A stretch of 64,000 nt of DNA from NCBI RefSeq assembly GCF_914767665.1, contig NC_059503.1:16058001-16122000 (forward strand), read 5' to 3'. A model generated the notes under the pieces. It searched no databases. It saw nothing but the letters and a program-made list of their open reading frames with translations, and was not told the origin of the DNA. A program made the translations under genes and the position numbers. Origin of the DNA: Harmonia axyridis. Its lineage: Eukaryota; Arthropoda; Insecta; Coleoptera; Coccinellidae. This document shows positions 58,225 through 64,000 of the stretch, one piece after another (within the stretch, counting starts at the first letter, position 1; each line of letters starts with the position of its first letter).

Positions 58225-59041
58225 AATTCAAATAATTCAATATCCATTGAAGTTTTTCTGCAAAGCATCTCCATCATATTCTGCGCCATTCCCAATTTGA
58301 ATTGGGAAACGTATGTAAACAGTATCTTATTCAGTCCGATCAAATTGAAAGCTCAAATCTTACACAGAGAAATATTTTCAATTTTTATATCAAACGTTTC
58401 GGGTTCGAAATCGATAACAGAATCACGTATAGCAACTATTCGAAATACGTTCAAGTCATGTCAAATATTGGTTCAGTTCTAGTTAACTGCGGATAGGAGC
58501 CGATAGGAGATTTATGTTTGAGCACAGTACAACAGTTGGAAGTCTACAAACAAGAGGTCTGTCGATAAATTCACAAAGGATCCGGCCTGAGCTCATCGAA
58601 TTTATCTTGTAGATTAATTATTAACTTCAACAGACTACAATGTGGAATAAGTAATGATAACTATTTCGATAAGTAATGTTTAATTTTCCTTGAGTATCAT
58701 CTACCTCCAGGGATATATCAAGGGTTTAGGAGGGTCAATTGGTTGTCTGGTAGGTGAGAATCCAGAATTATTCATTGGAATCAGAGGAGATGCATGAAGT
58801 GCATGACAGTATCAGATTATTGAATTTCATTCAACGTGATTTCAGGTATTTTCTTATTGGGATTCTTAATTAAGAATATCTGTGATGATTTCTGAATAAT
58901 TATTCAAATATGTGCTCAATTGTAAATTGTGAATACTCAGAGAAATTCGAAAATACCTTATGGACGATTCGTTGTATTGTTGACGAATTTATGTCTACAC
59001 ACATAAATACTCGAAGTTATCAATATGGGCTAGTACAATTA
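58225..59041. other. No gene seen
   Basis: AT-rich. Two overlapping frames at 58216-58496 (88 and 64 codons) have no recognisable domain. Confidence 0.4.
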
Positions 59042-59043
59042 TA

Positions 59044-59684
59044 CAAGGTGTTTTAAATTGGAGATTCCTTGGATGATTTCGAGAAGAAAAAATTCTATAA
59101 ACATGCGCCAGCAAACGTTTTGTTTTCGAGATATAGGGTGTTTTTTGTAGTCCTACCTTTTGTGATGATTGACCAGTTTATCGAATCTTTATTAATCTGC
59201 GGTACAGATTGTGATAGGTTAGGTTTATTTTTTTAATCATCAAAGCTGTATCTCTATAAAAATTTCGATTTTGCTGAGAATTACTAGAGAATTGATTTTT
59301 CTTCGAGAAATCTGTAGCAGACACGATAAAACTACAAGTCACCAAAAAGTGTACATTGTACTGCACTTAAGTTCCTTTCAATATTTTTCAAACTACCAGT
59401 GTTCCAACGAAAAAGTTCTGGAGGAGAGAAGCGGGAACTTCTTGAAAAAACACCACCCAGTAGATTTGCAATCAAAATGAGTATCATATGATTAAAACTA
59501 TAAATTGAAATTTTTATGCCAAATTCAAGTTGAATTGTGAAAAGAAGGTGCAATGAGGAAAAAATTTAAATAAAATCAAACATTAACACCCTGCATCTCG
59601 AAAACAAAACGTTTGCGGGACTTTTTCGCTTGAAATGATCCGAGGAATTATTCTCCTTTGTAACTCTACTTTAGAAACACTCTG
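59044..59684. mobile_element. 641-bp MITE with about 100-bp terminal inverted repeats
   Basis: TA flanks both sides (59042-59043, 59685-59686). The left end CAAGGTGTTTTAAATTGG and the right end (reverse-complemented CAGAGTGTTTCTAAAG) continue into matching inner blocks CGCAAACGTTTTGTTTTCGA and CAGGGTGTT about 65-95 bp inward. Non-coding. A decayed second copy is at 34749-35385. Confidence 0.82.
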
Positions 59685-59686
59685 TA

Positions 59687-60448
59687 TAGAACTCGTCTCC
59701 TCTATAGCTTTTCACATTTCTCGAAACGTTCTATACTTTGTTACTCAATTTCAAATCTTAAAGATATTTTGTTGTTAGCTGCCTAGTGAGGTAGGTAGGG
59801 AGATATTCTATACTTCATCCGTAGAAGAACTTATTATTCTCACCTAATTTATGATTATAACACTGCTGCGTTTGTACTTGAACAAGAAAAATCAAAAACG
59901 GTGTAACGCTTGTGGACAGTGTAACTGCACTGTGCCTTCAAGCAACCAATTGGAAGCTTTTTCAGTCATGGCTTCTGGTTGATTTTCTGAATATATTATG
60001 ATATCTTTTTCTAATAATTATTTTTTTTTCTTTCCGTCTTCATGCAATTTTACTGCAACCTTTTGTTTCCAAAATTACTGTACTGTTCCAATGAAGCTCT
60101 TCATCAAAAACTGATATAAATGTTCAAATCCTATTACCTCTTCCTATCATTCTCACCCATTCCATAGAATCAACTGTTCATTTCCCCTCCCTAATCCAAA
60201 TTGGCCTTTTCTCAATTGCTTTTCATTCGGCTTTCGATTTTTTCGGTAACAGCTTTAGTCAGGTTGCTTATAAAGCTGATTTATCTACGATCTTCATATT
60301 GTATTCCATTACCCGTCATCAAAAACTGTTTCAAGACTTTTTTCTAGTCATTTTCCAGTGTTTGATTGGTTGATGAATTTAAGTTATAATAACAGCTCCT
60401 GAAGTATTGAGTGCTTCGGATGGTATACTTACGATATTCCTAGACATG
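59687..60448. other. No gene seen
   Basis: AT-rich DNA up to the TA target of the next MITE. Confidence 0.4.
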
Positions 60449-60450
60449 TA

Positions 60451-60727
60451 CAGCGTGTCCCAATTTCGATGCTCACTGAAAGCATCTCGAGGACTATAAG
60501 ACTTAGAGAAAAAGTCTTCAAGGAGCCTATATCTTTTTTCGGAATAATAAGATATCAGAAAACATGCCATAGATATCTAGAATTACAGGGTACTCCTGAA
60601 AAATGTAAATATTCAGCTATATCTTGGTTTCAGTTTGAGATAATATCTTGAATATATATAGTAGTGTTAGTAGTAGAATATGGTACTCGAGATGCTTTCC
60701 GTGTGCATCGAATTTGGGACATCCTGT
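60451..60727. mobile_element. 277-bp MITE with TA duplication
   Basis: Left end CAGCGTGTCCCAATTTCGAT and right end (reverse-complemented CAGGATGTCCCAAATTCGAT), each followed by GC-CAC-GAAAGCATCTCGAG, form an inverted repeat of about 45 bp. TA occurs at 60449-60450 and 60728-60729. Non-coding. Confidence 0.82.
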
Positions 60728-60729
60728 AT

Positions 60730-62814
60730 TCAAAAATTTATTTTTCTAAAACAAAATCATTATTCAAATCATCTCTCGAAAAATTTAGTTTTTACTATTT
60801 ATTATCTACGAGTTATATGTTGGAATAAGACAGGCCAAGAAGTTTTGAAGCACATATAATGTGTCCCAAAAGGTTTTTTTATTGAAAATAATAAAGCAAA
60901 AAGATTGATCCTCGGAAACGAATCCTCTAAAAATACTCAGCTACGGTAATCAAATATAAAGGAACTGAATTCGGGAGGACATAAACCCAAAATGTCCCAC
61001 TATTAACGTCTTCTCCCTTCCCCAAGCTATTTACCTTCTGACGCCAATAGAAGCTCTCGAGAATCGTTCTATGAAAACTATTACACTTTTCGCGTTCAGA
61101 AATGTTTGAGTTGAAATTTCCGTCGATTTCACTTCGCAGATGTTTTCCTTCAATTCACTTCAGTTAATTGAATCTGATACTTGGGAGGCGGAAATTCTGA
61201 ATGGGAATTCCACAGGATAGAATTATTGAGCCGTTTCGCACTGATTTTACCATTTTGGGTTTTCGATTCAAGAAAATTCGTTAAAAAAACGTTGTGCCTT
61301 TTTTCATTCTTTCATTAGCCCTGATCAACGTTGCTCATTAGGGGGACCAAATGAATGACATAATTTTCCGATATATTTGTCGAGAAAAGGCGCTGAAGTT
61401 AAGTCAGAAGCTTTCAGCTTGCCTTCTAAAAACGTTTCAACCTCGGCATTCCTTTTTTGAATATAGCTAAATTTCTTTCTCTGGAGGACTTTCTAACTAT
61501 TGTTGTCGATGGAATAAAGTGTGAATAAAACAAATTGTTTATTGTTTCCTATGAAAGAACAGTGTTTTTACTATTTTCAAATAACATCTTAAATGAAATA
61601 TAAAAAAAAATAGTTGATCTATTAAGGAAATATATAGATAAAAATTTGAATAATGTACAGCTGTGGATAAAAACTGTCTGAACCTCTCGTTTTGTACTAA
61701 TGTAACACATATAACCACCATCCAATACAGGTTTTTTGGCACAATTGACACTCAATTAAAAGCGATGAAGATTCGAGATAAGTTGGGGTACTTTCTGCTA
61801 TATGGTATTCCATGGTTTTTTAAATTTATAATTCCTTCAAGTGTGCAAATAGACCTTATTGAGGAGACGATCGGAATTAAATTTATGATGATGATTTTTG
61901 ATAGGACGTCTGAAAATTCACTTTTTCGGAAAGAAGCTCGAATTGTGAAGAGTTGAAAATATTTGCCATTTCGACAAAAAAATATTGATTTCACTCTCAG
62001 ATCATGACTAAAAACTCATGAAATGATATAAAACAACTGACGAATTTCGTTGATATGCCCCCGCCTGAATTTTTCTTATACCAAATCTCAAATAGACACT
62101 TTAGAGCAACCATTTCGATAGAAGCCATAAAATATTATCACCGAAAAGTTCTGGAGTTGATTCCGTATAATCTCAAATCTCCATGAATACGAACCAAGCT
62201 TTGATAATGAATAATCCAATATTTTGTATGCTTCTCGATAACAAAGCCAAAGAGGATATAAGTTGCAGTGTATCAAATATCACCTAGACTGTTGGAAGGT
62301 ATTGTGTTTCAAAGTAATCCTGTCTTATCTCAAACAACAAGAGTGGAGAGATGAGCACTATTACAGAAAGACAACTGAGTTCCTTGCGATGGTGATAAGG
62401 GAAAGACGTAAAAAGAAGAGCCACAGAAAACAAACCGAACCTTTTTATATCGTGTACCTCCTCGAGTAAGCCATATATTGTTGCAGTTACAAGGCAAGGA
62501 TGTGAAACTCGAAATAGCTTCTCAGGCACTATCTTTAGATAGGTTGCGTCGGCAGAAGTTGAAATGATTACAAAAGATTTATATGTAATTGAATAGGAAT
62601 ACAATATATACATTGTCATCATATCTACATCGTAAATTTCAGAATTATTCATTCACAAATGCTATCATAGTTCAATGAATACAGAGCAACTTACTACTTC
62701 ACGAAAATTCATAATTTCATTTTATTGAATTGTGAAACTTCATGGAGTGTTTTCCAATAAGAGATTTTGATTTGGTTTGAAAAAACAGTATATTCTGAGA
62801 GAAATCGATGGATT
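60730..62814. other. No gene seen
   Basis: AT-rich DNA. A 122-codon minus frame at 62284-62652 and a 97-codon plus frame at 61663-61956 show no recognisable domain and overlap frames on the opposite strand. Confidence 0.4.
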
Positions 62815-62829
62815 TTCATTTCATTGGAA

Positions 62830-63190
62830 AGAAGGAAGTTGTCATTATTGATTGAAAACAATTTCAGCCAAATAGCCATCATGGCTACGGTTGCAGCACC
62901 AAACCTTTTTCTAGAAATATTCCATGACCAATTATCACATTCGTAGCTGTATGTCCTCGATAACACGAATTCCATCTTTGAAGTTTTGAATTTATGGAGG
63001 GGCATTGGCATAGACCTTATCTTTCACGTGGCCCCAAAGGAGTAGAATCTCGGTGGCCAACTATGATAATGTCTTCGAGACATAACATGGCCAACAAAAT
63101 TTTCTTGCAAAATGGCGATTGTTTTGCTGCTCGTGTGCGGGATCTTGTTGAAAAAACATCGTTGTCATCAATATCTTCCAATTTCGTCCA
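62830..63190 (-). pseudogene. Mariner-like transposase, catalytic and C-terminal relic
   Basis: Moving between frames, the minus strand reads MFFQQDPAHEQQNNRHFAR (second Asp block), LATEILLLWGHVKDKVYAN (from a WPPRSCDLTP-FFLWGHVK block with the third Asp lost), QNFKDGIR, VIEDIQL and VWCCNRSHDGYLAEIVFNQ. This is the catalytic tail of a mariner-like family ending RSRGGHL-DIVF. At least three frameshifts and the loss of the third catalytic residue make it inactive. It resembles the relic at 35751-36300 more than the HMPEIIF family. Confidence 0.7.
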
Positions 63191-63257
63191 TAAAAAATTA
63201 TTATTCATAGCTCGGTTCGGTATATTATCCATTCAACGTACATAACCATTGCATCAG

Positions 63258-63831
63258 CCCATAGAGTAATGAACATAGAGGAAGTATACGCAATTTTTAC
63301 CTCAATAACATGGTAAGATTACGTTGTCGTATTGTGATATATTTTCAAATGCACAATTTTACTATATCATTATAAATGTATACTATATCGAATGTAATAT
63401 ATTTATTTGAGTGATTCCTGATTAAATATGCAAATTTGAATATTTGGAGTTTGATATTTTTCTCAATTGTCGAATTTATAATAAGCAGAATATTTATTAT
63501 ATTCTGTATCTACCTGTGAAATCCAAGGTTTGGCAACTTTTGCTATCCTAGTGTCATCGTTGGTTTCACGTCGTTGGGCGTGCTTGAAGTTTGTTTTCTG
63601 AATTTTTGATATATTGAGGTATTTATGTCAATTATTAAGGGGTTCATATGAAACACTTTAGGGCATAAAAAGTGCGTTCTTTGTGGAGAATTGAGTGAAA
63701 TATCGTATCACTGATATGTTTTCAAATCACGCGCTTCATGTCAAATTTGATACTTAGTTCATATTGGGTACAAATTTTGTTCCCATGAAAATGGGATATA
63801 ATCGCTCTATCTATGTTTATTAATCTGAGAT
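63258..63831. mobile_element. Unclassified terminal-inverted-repeat element, copy 2
   Basis: Similar over its length to 17604-18162, with shared blocks TTTGAATATTTGGA, TTTATAATAAGCAGAATATT, GAAATCCAAGGTTTGGCAAC, CTTGAAGTTTGTTTTCTGAA and GTGCGTTCTTTGTGGAGAA. The left terminus CCATAGAGTAATGAACATAG is cleaner than that of copy 1. No target duplication is obvious, so boundaries are approximate. Confidence 0.75.
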
Positions 63832-64000
63832 TCAACGTAACTGTTGATTCAGCCTCATCTTCGAAAAAGTAACGTCCAATCACATCACCAATTCAAAAAC
63901 AGCATCAAACAATGATACGTTGATGATGGAGAGGCTTCTCAATTCTTTTTCATTTTTGGATTTTTCGAGCCCCCAATGGGACAATTCTGCATATTAAGAT
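63832..64000. other. Nothing recognised at right edge
   Basis: Short unique sequence after the element copy. Confidence 0.4.

Noticed and set aside
58216..58496. Two overlapping 64-88-codon frames
   Set aside because: No domain similarity in either frame; they start inside the 91-bp tandem duplication region.

Overview
This window looks like AT-rich nuclear DNA from an insect, possibly a beetle. The evidence is dense animal-type transposon debris: APE-type LINEs, Tc1/mariner relics, a hAT derivative and TA-flanked MITEs. There are no operons, and no host gene can be read with confidence. The species call is inference; the transposon content is read directly from translations, terminal repeats and target-site duplications (TSDs).

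Layout. 0.3-1.0 kb: two 3' scraps of RTE-like LINEs ending in (GAA)n. 2.3-3.5 kb: a DD41D mariner-like element (copy 1) followed by the N-terminal piece of a DD34D mariner. 3.5-9.06 kb: the best preserved element, a Jockey/CR1-type LINE with an L1-like ORF1 and an endonuclease/RT ORF2. ORF2 is split by a 973-bp non-autonomous hAT element with an exact 8-bp TSD. 10.3-12.0 kb: a 58-bp-arm hairpin and a 672-bp foldback MITE. 14-18.2 kb: a mariner C-terminal scrap, DD41D copy 2, a LINE RNase H tail and an unclassified 559-bp terminal-inverted-repeat element with an 8-bp TSD (second copy at 63.3-63.8 kb). 22.9-24.2 kb: full-length but broken DD41D copy 3. 25.3-27.8 kb: a GC-rich candidate exon, a LINE 3' end, an LTR-retroelement primer-binding site matching tRNA-Lys, and an RTE-like RT fragment. 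29.9-36.3 kb: a half MITE, a Tc1-like relic rearranged by a 225-bp tandem duplication and a 155-bp inverted duplication, another MITE and a mariner-like relic. 39.5-44.3 kb: two copies of one decayed LINE flanking a higher-order tandem array (two blocks of about 1,062 bp, each holding three 254-bp units plus a mariner 5' piece). 46-52.6 kb: a MITE, LINE RNase H pieces, a DD34D mariner relic and a Tc1 DD34E relic whose catalytic Glu is Lys. 57-64 kb: a transposase relic, tandem duplicates, two MITEs and a mariner-like C-terminus.

The elements do not form a pathway. They record successive invasions with nesting. The long inverted repeats (11.36-12.03, 32.64-33.06 and 45.99-46.73 kb) could yield double-stranded RNA if transcribed. 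The higher-order array, the unclassified 8-bp-TSD family and the Tc1-derived hairpin are the most notable observations. The remaining stretches are single-copy AT-rich DNA in which I see no gene. A few relatively GC-rich islands could be regulatory.
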